Shown here: positions 17,111 to 25,455 of the stretch, piece by piece | Numbering within the stretch: the stretch's first letter is position 1 | How the letters are laid out: each line of letters begins with the position of its first letter | From: Streptomyces musisoli | GTDB lineage: Bacteria > Actinomycetota > Actinomycetes > Streptomycetales > Streptomycetaceae | Direction of reading: 5' to 3' | DNA: 64,000 nt | Assembly: GCF_016741855.1 (NCBI RefSeq) | Contig: NZ_JAERRH010000001.1 | Span: 496,001-560,000, forward strand | Made by a program: the position numbers and the translations under genes | Notes under the pieces: model-generated | The model's database searches: none | Told to the model about the DNA's origin: nothing | What the model saw: the letters and a program-made list of their open reading frames with translations, nothing else

Positions 17111-18316
17111 ATGGCCCGTCTCGCCCAGACCGCCGGTCTGACGGACATCCAGCAGGAGATCCTCTCCACCGTCCGCGACTTCGTGGACAAGGAGATCATC
17201 CCGGTCGCCACCGAGCTGGAGCACCGCGACGAGTACCCGCAGCAGATCGTGGACGGCCTGAAGGAACTCGGCCTGTTCGGTCTGATGATCCCCGAGGAGT
17301 ACGGGGGCCTGGGCGAGTCGCTCCTGACCTACGCGCTGTGCGTGGAGGAGATCGCCCGCGGCTGGATGTCGGTGTCCGGCATCATCAACACGCACTTCAT
17401 CGTGGCGTACATGCTCAAGCAGCACGGCACGCAGGAGCAGAAGGACCACTTCCTGCCGCGCATGGCCGCCGGCGACATCCGGGGCGCCTTCTCGATGTCG
17501 GAGCCCGCTCTGGGCTCCGATGTGTCGGCCATCACGTCCAAGGCGGTCAGGGACGGCGACGAGTACGTCCTGAACGGCCAGAAGATGTGGCTGACGAACG
17601 GCGGCACCTCCTCACTGGTGGCCGTTCTCGTCCGGAGTGACGAAGGACACCCCGAGGGCACGGCGCCCCACAAGTCGATGACGACCTTCCTGATCGAGAA
17701 GGAGCCGGGCTTCGGCGAGGTCCGCCCGGGCCTCACCATCCCCGGCAAGATCGACAAGATGGGCTACAAGGGCGTCGACACCACCGAGTTGATCATGGAC
17801 GGCCTGCGCCTTCCGGCCGACCGGGTGCTCGGCGGGGTCACCGGCCGAGGTTTTTACCAAATGATGGACGGCGTGGAGGTCGGCCGGGTCAATGTGGCGG
17901 CCCGCGGCTGCGGCGTCGCCCAGCGCGCCTTCGAGCTGGGCGTCCGCTACGCCCAGCAGCGGCACACCTTCGGCAAGCCGATCGCCCAGCACCAGGCCAT
18001 CCAGTTCAAGCTGGCGGAGATGGCCACCAAGGTCGAGGCCGCGCATGCAATGATGGTCAACGCGGCACGCAAAAAGGACTCCGGGGAACGAAACGACCTC
18101 GAAGCAGGGATGGCGAAGTACCTCGCCTCCGAGTACTGCAAGGAGGTCGTGGAAGATGCCTTCCGGATCCACGGCGGCTACGGCTTCTCCAAGGAGTACG
18201 AGATCGAGCGCCTCTACCGGGAGGCCCCGATGCTGCTCATCGGTGAAGGTACCGCCGAGATCCAGAAAATGATCATCGGGCGCAGGTTGCTCGAAGAGTA
18301 TCGATTCCAGGGCTGA
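17111..18316 (+). CDS. mcd: acyl-CoA dehydrogenase, probable methylsuccinyl-CoA dehydrogenase
   Basis: A 401-residue FAD-dependent acyl-CoA dehydrogenase with the N-terminal helical domain, the middle beta domain (FSMSEPALGSDVSAITSKA, WLTNGG) and the C-terminal bundle. The likely catalytic Glu is in LIGEGTAEIQKMIIGRRLL, the short-chain ACAD position. It should oxidise (2S)-methylsuccinyl-CoA to mesaconyl-CoA. The well-studied proteobacterial Mcd has an N-terminal extension that is absent here, so the substrate is inferred from the operon: it is the only dehydrogenase in a set otherwise complete from ccr to mcl. It starts 2 bp after mch and ends before a long hairpin. Confidence 0.9.
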   Translation: MARLAQTAGLTDIQQEILSTVRDFVDKEIIPVATELEHRDEYPQQIVDGLKELGLFGLMIPEEYGGLGESLLTYALCVEEIARGWMSVSGIINTHFIVAYMLKQHGTQEQKDHFLPRMAAGDIRGAFSMSEPALGSDVSAITSKAVRDGDEYVLNGQKMWLTNGGTSSLVAVLVRSDEGHPEGTAPHKSMTTFLIEKEPGFGEVRPGLTIPGKIDKMGYKGVDTTELIMDGLRLPADRVLGGVTGRGFYQMMDGVEVGRVNVAARGCGVAQRAFELGVRYAQQRHTFGKPIAQHQAIQFKLAEMATKVEAAHAMMVNAARKKDSGERNDLEAGMAKYLASEYCKEVVEDAFRIHGGYGFSKEYEIERLYREAPMLLIGEGTAEIQKMIIGRRLLEEYRFQG

Positions 18317-18325
18317 TTGTCCGGA

Positions 18326-18364
18326 TACGGGGTGTTTTCTTCGAGAAGAAGATCACACCCCGTA
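18326..18364 (+). terminator. terminator of the ccr-ecm-mcl-mch-mcd operon
   Basis: TACGGGGTGT (18326-18335) pairs with ACACCCCGTA (18355-18364), and inside the loop TTCTTC-GA-GAAGAA (18337-18350) continues the stem. The whole element is nearly one 39-nt hairpin starting 10 bp after the mcd stop. Confidence 0.85.
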
Positions 18365-18397
18365 GACAGTCTTCAGCCGCCGACTCGGCTGCCTGGC

Positions 18398-18428
18398 TTG
18401 CCCAGTTGTAGCCCGCGCCCGGTACGAT
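18398..18428 (+). promoter_or_regulatory. possible promoter of psd-pssA
   Basis: TTGCCC (18398-18403) and TACGAT (18423-18428) are separated by 19 bp, 57 bp before the psd start and after the upstream terminator. The long spacer makes it a moderate candidate. Confidence 0.4.
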
Positions 18429-18485
18429 CCCGGGAAAGCCGCCGTCCCCCGTCGAGCGCGGCATCATCCGCTACGAAGGTCATCC

Positions 18486-19142
18486 ATGCCCCACAGCCAA
18501 ACCTCTGCACACCGCGACAGCCTGGTAGGCGCACGCCTCGCGCGCGGAGCATCGCCGTGGCTTCTCCCGACCGTCGCCACCGCAGCCCTCAGCCTGGCCC
18601 GCGCCCGCCGTTCCGGCGTGGCCAAGGCCGTCGCCGTGCCCGCCACCGCGCTCGCGGCGGGCATGCTGTGGTTCTTCCGCGACCCCGAGCGCGAGATCGC
18701 CCAGGGCCGCGTCATCTCGCCCGCCGACGGTGTGGTGCAGAGCATCATGCCGTGGAAGGACGGGCGCACCCGCGTCGCGATCTTCATGAGCCCGCTCAAC
18801 GTCCACGTCAACCGCGCGCCCCTCTCGGGCACGGTGACGTCGGTGGAGCACATCCCCGGCGGCTTTGTTCCGGCTTTCAACAAGGAGAGCGAGAACAACG
18901 AGCGCGTAGTCTGGCATTTCGACACCGAACTCGGCGACATCGAGATGATCCAGATCGCCGGCGCGGTGGCCCGCCGCATCGTGCCCTACCTCCCTTCGGG
19001 CACGAAGGTCGAGCAGGGTGACCGCATCGGGCTGATCCGCTTCGGCTCGCGCGTCGACATCTACCTGCCCGAGGGCGTGGAGGTCGCGGTCGAGGTCGGA
19101 CAGAAGACCGTGGCTGGGGTGACTCGCATTGACCGTGATTGA
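18486..19142 (+). CDS. psd: phosphatidylserine decarboxylase (archaetidylserine-type short form)
   Basis: A 218-residue proenzyme that decarboxylates phosphatidylserine to phosphatidylethanolamine in the membrane. Near residues 30-62 is a membrane segment ending in MLWFFRDPERE. The active site includes SPADGVVQSIMPW, IFMSPLNVHVNRAPL with the conserved HVNR, and the self-cleavage Gly-Ser in IRFGSRVDIYLP, where Ser becomes the pyruvoyl group. The length fits the short Psd type, which often pairs with pssA. The stop lies 14 bp inside the pssA frame, so the two are coupled. Confidence 0.95.
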   Translation: MPHSQTSAHRDSLVGARLARGASPWLLPTVATAALSLARARRSGVAKAVAVPATALAAGMLWFFRDPEREIAQGRVISPADGVVQSIMPWKDGRTRVAIFMSPLNVHVNRAPLSGTVTSVEHIPGGFVPAFNKESENNERVVWHFDTELGDIEMIQIAGAVARRIVPYLPSGTKVEQGDRIGLIRFGSRVDIYLPEGVEVAVEVGQKTVAGVTRIDRD

Positions 19143-19983
19143 TCCGGAGACCCAGGCTGGCTGGGTGCCCGAGGCCGACGAGGTGGACGACGAGGAGGAG
19201 ATGCCCCTCTCGCTCCGCCTGTCGATAGCGGACACCCTCACGCTGGGCAACGCCACGTGCGGCTTCATGGCGGTGTACTTCACCACCACCGGCATCCTGA
19301 TCCCGCACCTCACCGGCAGCCAGGAATCCGGCATGGCCCGCCACAGCGCGGCCACGGCGGTCATCCTGATGCTCTGCGCGGCCGTGTTCGACCTGTTCGA
19401 CGGGCTGGTCGCGAGGAAGCTCCGCTCCTCCCCCATGGGTGCCGAGCTGGACAACCTCTCCGACCTGATCAGCTTCGGTCTCGCCCCCGCGTACTTCGTC
19501 CTGGTCTACGGCATGGTCGCGGACGACGCGCACCAGCGGGTGGCCGCGGTCGGTGCGATCGTGGTCCTGCTGGCGGTCGTCCTGCGTCTGGCGCGCTTCT
19601 CCTGCGTGACGATGAAGGACGGCATGTTCCAGGGCATGCCCTCGCCGTTCGGCGCGCTGACCGTCGTCTCGATCGTGCTGCTCGAGCTGCCCTTCGTGGC
19701 GACGCTGCTGGCGATTCTGGGCACCGCCTGGCTGATGGTGAGCCGGGTCGAGTACCCGAAGCCGCGGGGCCGCCTGGCCGGCGCGATGCTCATCTGGATC
19801 GTGCTCTCGATGGGCCTCCTGGCCGCCTGGGCCTTCGACGCCCCGAGCGGTCAGCTGCTGCTCCAGACGGGCTGTGCGCTTCAGCTGGTCATGGGCGCGG
19901 TGATCCCGCTGTTCGCCACGGCCCGCCGGGTGAACAACTTCCGCGACAACCGGCGTGAGGCCAGGGCGGCGCAGCTGCCGTAG
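19129..19983 (+). CDS. pssA: CDP-diacylglycerol-serine O-phosphatidyltransferase
   Basis: A 284-residue integral membrane CDP-alcohol phosphatidyltransferase that makes phosphatidylserine for the adjacent decarboxylase. The family motif DG-x2-AR-x8-G-x3-D-x3-D is complete in the segment from DGLVARKLRSS to GAELDNLSD (about residues 88-109). Eight or so hydrophobic segments follow, and the C-terminus is basic. I take the TTG at 19129, which overlaps psd; a GTG at 19135 is a close alternative. A strong hairpin begins 11 bp past the stop. Confidence 0.95.
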   Translation: MTVIDPETQAGWVPEADEVDDEEEMPLSLRLSIADTLTLGNATCGFMAVYFTTTGILIPHLTGSQESGMARHSAATAVILMLCAAVFDLFDGLVARKLRSSPMGAELDNLSDLISFGLAPAYFVLVYGMVADDAHQRVAAVGAIVVLLAVVLRLARFSCVTMKDGMFQGMPSPFGALTVVSIVLLELPFVATLLAILGTAWLMVSRVEYPKPRGRLAGAMLIWIVLSMGLLAAWAFDAPSGQLLLQTGCALQLVMGAVIPLFATARRVNNFRDNRREARAAQLP

Positions 19984-19993
19984 CGCTCGCTTC

Positions 19994-20027
19994 AAGGGCC
20001 CCGGACCGTCCAGGTCCGGGGCCCTTT
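19994..20027 (+). terminator. terminator after pssA
   Basis: AAGGGCCCCGGACC (19994-20007) pairs with GGTCCGGGGCCCTT (20013-20026), a perfect 14-bp stem with a 5-nt loop and a short T run. Its right arm is then repeated in the tract that follows. Confidence 0.88.
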
Positions 20028-20071
20028 GTCATTTCGGGGCCCTTTGTCATTTCGGGGCCCTTTGTCATTTC
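20018..20071. repeat. three perfect 18-bp tandem repeats derived from a terminator arm
   Basis: GGGGCCCTTTGTCATTTC occurs at 20018-20035, 20036-20053 and 20054-20071, then decays to GGGACCC. Each copy carries the GGGGCCCTTT right arm of the pssA terminator, so each could pair with the single left arm. The rest of the 345-bp gap up to 20328 is C/G-rich with no gene seen. Confidence 0.9.
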
Positions 20072-20328
20072 GGGACCCTCTTGGCGTGTCCGGCCCCGGC
20101 GCCGAGGCAGCCCACCCGGGGTCCCTGGCCACGCCCACCCACCCACCCGACCGGTGGGCTGAAGGGCAAACGGCGAGCCGACCCCCGTCCCACGCAGGCA
20201 CCGCTACGGGACTCGCGACGGGCGGCGCCCGGGGCGGGTCCGTCTCAGCCGACCGGGGCGGGTGCGTCTCAGCCGACCGGGTCGGGTGGGCGAGGGGGGT
20301 CTGGGGGCGGAGCCCCCAGGAGTCGGCC

Positions 20329-21480
20329 TCAGCTCAGGCGGTCCTCGGCGATCCGGGCGGCGACGCGCTCGAGGATCGGCCCGGCATCCGCGATGCACTT
20401 CGCGACGTCGGGCTCGACCGAGGTGAGGGGGTACGCCTCGGCGATACCCGCCCGCGTGAGCGCCTCCGTCGGCAGAGCGAGCCGCCCGCAGACCGCCACC
20501 ACGTCCTTGCCCGCGGCACGCGCCGCCGCGGCCACCCCGGCCGGCGCCTTGCCGTGCAGCGTCTGCTCGTCCAGCGACCCCTCCCCCGTGATCACCAGGG
20601 AGGCCCGCTCCAGGGCGGGCGCGAAGCCCAGCACGTCCAGCATCACCTCGATGCCGGGGCGGAAACGCGCGCCCAGGAGGAGGGCGCCGTAGCCGATGCC
20701 GCCGGCCGCGCCGGCCCCGGGAGACGCCGCGTACTCGGCGGCCCGCGGCCCGGCCTGCTCCTCCAGCACCTTCGCGAAGTGGGCCAGCGCCGCGTCCAGG
20801 GTCTCCACGTCGTCCGGCGAGGCCCCCTTCTGCGGGCCGTAGACGGCGGGAGCGCCCTTCGGGCCGGTCAGCGGATTGTCGACGTCACTGGCCAGCACCA
20901 GCTCCACCGAGGACAGTCGCGGGTCCAGGCCGGAGAGGTCCGCGCGGGCCAGCTCGGCGAGGCCGCCGCCGCCCGGGGACACCGGCTCGCCCTCCTCGGT
21001 CAGGAACCGCGCGCCCAGCGCGGACAGCATGCCCGCGCCGCCGTCCGTCGTGGCGCTGCCGCCGACGCCGAACACGATCGTCCGCGCGCCCGCGTCCAGC
21101 GCGGCCCGCAGCAGCTCGCCGGAGCCGTAGGTCGAGGCGGTCAGCGGCGCGAAGACGCCGGCCGGCAGCCGCTGGAGGCCGCTCGCCTCGGCCATCTCCA
21201 CGACCGCGGTGCCGTCGCGCAGCGCGAACGCGGCCGTCACCTCCTCGCCGAGCGGCCCGGCGACCCGGACCTCGCGCCGTTCGAAACCGGCCGCGACCGC
21301 CGCGTCCACGGTTCCGTCGCCGCCGTCGGCCACGGGCAGCGCCTCGACCCGCAGATCCGGCACGACCCGGCGCAGCCCGGCCGTCACCCGCTCGGCGACC
21401 TGCACGGCCGTCAGCGAGCCCTTGAACTTGTCCGCGGCGATGAGCACCCGACGGGTCTCGTTCCCTGCAGCGTCCGCCAC
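20329..21480 (-). CDS. glycerate kinase
   Basis: A 383-residue type I (GckA/GarK-GlxK family) glycerate 2-kinase, phosphorylating D-glycerate with ATP. Signatures are VLIAADKFKGSLTAVQVAE at the start, VADGGDGTVDA, GVGGSATTDGGAGML, and ITGEGSLDEQTLHGKAPAGVA near the end. I choose GTG 21480 because AAGGGGAAG lies just upstream; the longer frame to 21543 has no such site. It may take up glycerate from the glyoxylate/allantoin route, which would fit with glyoxylate made by Mcl, but that link is inference. It diverges from the ADP-ribosylglycohydrolase gene. Confidence 0.93.
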   Translation of the reverse strand: MADAAGNETRRVLIAADKFKGSLTAVQVAERVTAGLRRVVPDLRVEALPVADGGDGTVDAAVAAGFERREVRVAGPLGEEVTAAFALRDGTAVVEMAEASGLQRLPAGVFAPLTASTYGSGELLRAALDAGARTIVFGVGGSATTDGGAGMLSALGARFLTEEGEPVSPGGGGLAELARADLSGLDPRLSSVELVLASDVDNPLTGPKGAPAVYGPQKGASPDDVETLDAALAHFAKVLEEQAGPRAAEYAASPGAGAAGGIGYGALLLGARFRPGIEVMLDVLGFAPALERASLVITGEGSLDEQTLHGKAPAGVAAAARAAGKDVVAVCGRLALPTEALTRAGIAEAYPLTSVEPDVAKCIADAGPILERVAARIAEDRLS

Positions 21481-21630
21481 CTTGTCTTCCCCTTGCTCTC
21501 CGGGCCCCGCGCACGTCAGGGCCAGTCGCGCCGCTGTGACCATAACCGCAGGACACCCCCGCCGTCATGCCCCGCCCGAACCCTGGGAAGCCGCTGGGAG
21601 CCGGCCGGGCGAAGTGGGTACACCACTGCC

Positions 21631-22704
21631 ATGGACACCCAGCACACCGGACCGGGCCTCGCCGACCGCATCCACGGCGGCTGGCTCGGCCGTATCGCGG
21701 GCAACATGCTGGGCAAACCGGTCGAACAGGGCGAGGTGTGGACCCGCGACCGCATCGACCGCTATCTGCGCGGTGCATCCGCCCTGCCGCTGACCGACTA
21801 CCTCCCCGAGCCCGCCGACGCGGACGAGGCCGCGGTACTGCGTCCGGAGTGGCGCCAGTGCGTGCGCGGCCGGATCCACGGCAGCTGCCGGGACGACGAC
21901 GTCGACTACGCGATCCTCGGCCTGCACCTGCTGGAGACCCACGGGTTCGGCTTCAGCACCGAGCAGGTCGGCGACCTGTGGCTGCTCAGGCTGCCGTATC
22001 TACAGACGTTCACGGCGGAACGGGCCGCGTACCGGAACCTCGCGAACGGGATGAAGCCGCCGCTGACGGCGACGTACGAGAACCCGTACCAGGAGTGGAT
22101 CGGCGCGCTGATCCGCGCCGACGTCTATGGCTGGACCTGTCCGGGCGAGCCCGTCCGGGCCGCCGGCCTGGCCCGCCGGGACGCGGTGCTCTCGCACACC
22201 GGCAACGGCGTCTACGGCGCGATGTGGGCCGCCGCGCTGATCTCGGCGGCCTTCACCGCCCCCACCGTCCGGGACGCCCTGGAGACCGCGCTGACCGTCG
22301 TCCCGGCGAGCAGCCGGCTGGCCCGGACCGTGCGGCGGGTGGCGACGCTGCACGAGACCCGGCTGCCCTGGGAGGAGACTTTGGCCACGGTGTCCGCGGA
22401 GACCGCCGGGCTCGGCTGGATCCACACCGTGCCGAACGCCGCCGTCCTCACGGCCGGGCTGCTGTACGGCGACGGCGACTTCACCCGGACCATCGCCCTG
22501 ACCGTGCGCGGCGGGCTGGACACCGACTCCAACGGGGCGACGGCCGGCTCGGTGGCCGGCGTCCTCACCGGGGCGGACGCCATTCCGGCCCGGTGGCGGG
22601 ACCCGTTGCAGGACACGGTGCACAGCGCGGTGTTCGGCTTCGACGGCGTACGGATCAGTGCGCTGGCCGAACGCACCCTGCGCCTGGCCTCGGCCGGGAC
22701 GTAG
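21631..22704 (+). CDS. ADP-ribosylglycohydrolase family protein
   Basis: A 357-residue all-alpha protein of the DraG/ARH family, which removes ADP-ribose from proteins or small molecules using two Mg ions. It starts with LADRIHGGWLGRIAGNMLGKPVE, the typical first helix. Metal ligands are likely in the CRDDDVDYAIL stretch and in GGLDTDSNGATAGSVAGVL, where two Asp follow the Gly pair. The canonical GDALG is replaced by GNMLG, as in ARH branches of unknown substrate. The ATG at 21631 is preferred over a frame that would extend backwards across the divergent gene. Confidence 0.88.
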   Translation: MDTQHTGPGLADRIHGGWLGRIAGNMLGKPVEQGEVWTRDRIDRYLRGASALPLTDYLPEPADADEAAVLRPEWRQCVRGRIHGSCRDDDVDYAILGLHLLETHGFGFSTEQVGDLWLLRLPYLQTFTAERAAYRNLANGMKPPLTATYENPYQEWIGALIRADVYGWTCPGEPVRAAGLARRDAVLSHTGNGVYGAMWAAALISAAFTAPTVRDALETALTVVPASSRLARTVRRVATLHETRLPWEETLATVSAETAGLGWIHTVPNAAVLTAGLLYGDGDFTRTIALTVRGGLDTDSNGATAGSVAGVLTGADAIPARWRDPLQDTVHSAVFGFDGVRISALAERTLRLASAGT

Positions 22705-22732
22705 GGGCGGGGCGGCTGGTTACCCTTCCCCC

Positions 22733-23227
22733 ATGACCACCACGCCTGACTTCGCCGCGTACATCGCGGGCCTGCCCCGTGTCCTCGCCGGTGCCGCCGC
22801 GCTCTTCCGGGACGCCGAGGGGAGGGTGCTGCTCGTCGAGCCGAACTACCGTGAGGGATGGGCGCTTCCCGGCGGGACCATCGAGTCCGACACCGGGGAG
22901 ACACCGCGGCAGGGCGCCCGCCGGGAGACGCTGGAGGAGATCGGGCTCGACCGTCCGCTGGGCCGGCTGCTCGCGGTGGACTGGGTGCACGGCGTGGGCC
23001 GGCCGCCGCTGGTGGCGTACCTGTACGACGGGGGTGTCCTCACCGATACCGAACTCAAGGCCATCCGACTCCAGGAGGAGGAGCTGCTGTCCTGGCGGAT
23101 GGTCGCCCGTGACGAGCTGCCCGCCCGTCTGCCCGAAGCGCTCGGCCGCCGTGTGCTGACGGCCCTGGACGTGCTGGCGGACGGCTCCAGCACAGCGGAA
23201 CTGGAGAACGGCCACCGGGTGGCATGA
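22733..23227 (+). CDS. Nudix hydrolase
   Basis: A 164-residue Nudix protein that should hydrolyse a nucleoside diphosphate linked to another moiety. The Nudix box reads GGTIESDTGETPRQGARRE then TLEEIG. Two extra residues sit between the GG and the GE compared with GX5EX7REUXEEXGU, but REx2EExG is intact, so it should bind Mg. The start at 22733 follows the ADP-ribosylglycohydrolase stop by 28 bp with a weak ribosome binding site. The pairing with an ADP-ribose-handling gene makes ADP-ribose one possible substrate (inference). Confidence 0.9.
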   Translation: MTTTPDFAAYIAGLPRVLAGAAALFRDAEGRVLLVEPNYREGWALPGGTIESDTGETPRQGARRETLEEIGLDRPLGRLLAVDWVHGVGRPPLVAYLYDGGVLTDTELKAIRLQEEELLSWRMVARDELPARLPEALGRRVLTALDVLADGSSTAELENGHRVA

Positions 23228-23531
23228 CCACTCGGCCCCGATGCCCTCTTGCCCCCGACGACCTCCCGACCGCGGTGCCCTCCCGGCCCCGGGCCCTCTT
23301 GACCGCGGCGACCTCCCGACCTCGGTGCCCTCTCGGCCCGATGCCCACCAGGACACAGCGGCCTCCCGGCCCCGATGCCCACCAGGACACAGCGACCTCC
23401 CGGCTTCGCTTCGGCTTTGACCTCGGCTCGGCTTCGGCTCGGCTTCGGCTCGGCTTCGGCTTCGGCTTCGGCTTCGGCTTCGGCTTCGGCGAGCGTTCGA
23501 CCCCGGCGGGCGTTCGGGCCGCCGTGACCGC
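23228..23531. repeat. repeat-filled 304-bp gap: degenerate repeats and a hexamer tract
   Basis: No gene is supported. A 34-bp unit starting CCCGATGCCCACCAGG is tandemly duplicated with one mismatch (23337-23370 and 23371-23404), and less exact copies of its CGACCTCCCGACC part precede it. From 23401 to 23490 the DNA is an expansion of CGGCTT: about three 11-mers CTCGGCTTCGG, then six to seven perfect CGGCTT hexamers (23451-23490). The two flanking genes converge here, so it probably tolerates slippage. Confidence 0.88.
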
Positions 23532-23732
23532 TCAGCCCTCCGGGTTCCGCGGCTTGCTGTCCACCTCGCGCAGTGCCTCGTCGCGGGCGGCGGTCCGTGC
23601 CTCCGTCCGGTGCCCGCGCTCGATGTAGTCCCGGACGACCAGTTCGACGGCGTCCTGCGGATCGCCCACCCCCGCCAGCACCATGACCTCCACCACGAGC
23701 TGGGCGTCGAGCGAGACAGTCACTTTGGCCAT
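23532..23732 (-). CDS. VapB-like ribbon-helix-helix protein, orphan antitoxin candidate
   Basis: A 66-residue protein opening with KVTVSLDAQLVVEVMVLAG, the RHH strand and first helix, and DAVELVVRDYIERGHR, the second helix, as in DUF2191/VapB antitoxins. RHH dimers bind operator DNA and often autoregulate. No PIN-domain or other toxin gene is adjacent: the neighbours are a repeat tract and a small membrane protein. It may be a solitary regulator. The start at 23732 has only a weak ribosome binding site. Confidence 0.7.
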   Translation of the reverse strand: MAKVTVSLDAQLVVEVMVLAGVGDPQDAVELVVRDYIERGHRTEARTAARDEALREVDSKPRNPEG

Positions 23733-23798
23733 GCCCGGACGCTAGCATCGGGGGCTCCCCACCGTGACCGGTTCCGCCCGACCCGAGGACGACCGCCG

Positions 23799-24122
23799 AT
23801 GCCCCGCAGCACGGACCCGCTCGACGGTCCGCACGACGACCACGGCGGCGTCCGCCGCGTCCTCGCGGTGCCGGTCGCGCTGCTCACCCTCGTCGCCGCG
23901 TTCTTCTGCTGGGCCGCGCTCGTCACGCGTCCCAACGGCCCTTGGGACGACGGCGCGTACGCGGGCATCGCCGCGGCCTGCCTCCTGAGCCTGGCCGCCT
24001 CCGGTGCGGTGACGGGCCTGTGGCTGTTCCCGTCGGTGCGCCGGGCCATGGGGTGGGCCTGGGCCGCCCCCGCGCTGACCCTGGCCGCGGTGGCGGCGAT
24101 ACGCCTGGCCTGGCTCGACTGA
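23799..24122 (+). CDS. small membrane protein, three predicted helices
   Basis: A 107-residue protein that I do not recognise. After a hydrophilic His/Asp-rich start (PLDGPHDDHGG) it has three hydrophobic segments: RVLAVPVALLTLVAAFFCWA, AGIAAACLLSLAASGAVTGL and WAAPALTLAAVAAIRLAW. The ATG at 23799 follows CGAGGACGACC and avoids overlap with the divergent RHH gene. It is probably a cytoplasmic membrane protein; no function can be assigned. Confidence 0.7.
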   Translation: MPRSTDPLDGPHDDHGGVRRVLAVPVALLTLVAAFFCWAALVTRPNGPWDDGAYAGIAAACLLSLAASGAVTGLWLFPSVRRAMGWAWAAPALTLAAVAAIRLAWLD

Positions 24123-24171
24123 GGATTTATCCGCTCGCCGCAGCCACGGCACCCGGCCTACCCTCGGCGAC

Positions 24172-24909
24172 ATGACCAAGCCTCTCGTCGCCGTCCTCAG
24201 CGGAGCCGGCATCTCCACCGACTCCGGGATCCCCGACTACCGCGGTCCGAACGGGCTGTGGCGGCGGGATCCGGAGGCGGAGAAGCTGGTGACCTACGAG
24301 TACTACATGGGCGATCCGGAGATCCGGCGGCGGTCCTGGCTGATGCGGCGCGAGAACAGCACGCTGCGGGCCGAGCCGAACGCGGCCCACCGTGCCGTCG
24401 CCGAACTGGACCGGTCCGGCATCCCGGTGCGAGTGCTCACCCAGAACGTGGACGGGCTGCACCGGCAGGCCGGGATGCCCGCCCGCAAGGTGCTCGAACT
24501 GCACGGCAGCGCCCATGGTGTCGTCTGCACGAAGTGCCATGCGCGCGGCTCCATGGCGGACGCGCTCGCCCGGGTCGACGCCGGCGAGGACGACCCGGCC
24601 TGCCTGGACTGCGGCGGCATCCTCAAGTCGGCCACCGTGATGTTCGGCGAACGGCTCGACCCGACGGTGCTGGGCGAGGCGGCCGCCATCGCCAAGGCCT
24701 GCACGGTGTTCATCGCGGTCGGCAGCACCCTCCAGGTGCAGCCCGCCGCCGGCCTCGCGGGCGTCGCCGCCGACCACGGCGCCCGCCTGATCATCGTCAA
24801 CGCCGAACCGACGCCGTACGACGAACTGGCGGACGAAGTGATCCGCGAACCCATCGGCACCGCCCTGCCCGAACTGCTGCGCCGGCTCGGCACCGAGGAC
24901 GCCGCCTGA
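24172..24909 (+). CDS. cobB: Sir2 family NAD-dependent protein deacylase
   Basis: A 245-residue sirtuin that removes acyl groups from lysines while consuming NAD+. Seen are the NAD loop VLSGAGISTDSGIPDYRG, TQNVDGLHRQAG, the catalytic His in LELHGSAHGVVC, and the zinc site CTKC and CLDC separated by about 28 residues. VAVGSTLQVQPAAGL and IIVNAEPTP finish the Rossmann fold. Class III-type Ala-Tyr-Arg substrate residues are not evident, so plain deacetylase activity is more likely. The gene stands alone, ending 46 bp from the convergent ogt. Confidence 0.95.
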   Translation: MTKPLVAVLSGAGISTDSGIPDYRGPNGLWRRDPEAEKLVTYEYYMGDPEIRRRSWLMRRENSTLRAEPNAAHRAVAELDRSGIPVRVLTQNVDGLHRQAGMPARKVLELHGSAHGVVCTKCHARGSMADALARVDAGEDDPACLDCGGILKSATVMFGERLDPTVLGEAAAIAKACTVFIAVGSTLQVQPAAGLAGVAADHGARLIIVNAEPTPYDELADEVIREPIGTALPELLRRLGTEDAA

Positions 24910-24955
24910 TGCCCGGGCCGGCCGGGCGCGCCGCCGCCGTGACGGCCGAGTACAG

Positions 24956-25447
24956 CTAGAACAGTGCCGTACCCCGTTCGAAGTCCAGCAGGCGGCGTTT
25001 GCGGTCCAGGCCGCCGCCGTAGCCGGTGAGGCTGCCGTCGGAGCCGATCACGCGGTGGCACGGGACGATGATGCCCACCGGGTTGCGGCCGTTGGCGAGC
25101 CCGACGGCACGGGAGGCGCCGCGACTGCCGAGGGCGTCGGCGAGTTCGCCGTAGGTACGGGTCTCCCCGTAGGGGATTCTCGTGAGCTGCTCCCAGACGC
25201 TGCGCTGGAACGGCGTCCCGTGCAGCCCGAGCCGGACGGTGAACTCCCTGGAGTCGCCCGCGAAATACGCGGTCAGCTGCTCGGCCGCATCGGCGAACAC
25301 GGGCAGCGTGTCGTCCCGCGGGCCGAACGTCTCCTCGCCGGGTCGGTGCCGCTGGCCGGCCATGTAGAGGCCGCACAGGGCGCCGTCGGCGTCGGCGACG
25401 AGAGTGAGCGGGCCGTAGGGGCTGTCGGTCGTCGTGTGGTGGTTCAT
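24956..25447 (-). CDS. ogt: methylated-DNA-protein-cysteine methyltransferase
   Basis: A 163-residue suicide enzyme that transfers methyl groups from O6-methylguanine in DNA to its own cysteine. The acceptor Cys is in GIIVPCHRVIGSDGSLTGYGGG, and the helix-turn-helix includes TRTYGELADALGSRGASRAVG. I choose ATG 25447 with GAGGAAAG upstream; an ATG at 25459 overlaps the stop of the Ada/AlkA gene and could also be used. It is the second gene of an alkylation-repair operon. Confidence 0.94.
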   Translation of the reverse strand: MNHHTTTDSPYGPLTLVADADGALCGLYMAGQRHRPGEETFGPRDDTLPVFADAAEQLTAYFAGDSREFTVRLGLHGTPFQRSVWEQLTRIPYGETRTYGELADALGSRGASRAVGLANGRNPVGIIVPCHRVIGSDGSLTGYGGGLDRKRRLLDFERGTALF

Positions 25448-25455
25448 CGCTTTCC

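Noticed and set aside
20026..21630. N-terminal extension of the ADP-ribosylglycohydrolase frame over 1.6 kb
   Set aside because: It is antisense to glycerate kinase and begins in terminator repeats; the real start with family similarity is ATG 21631.
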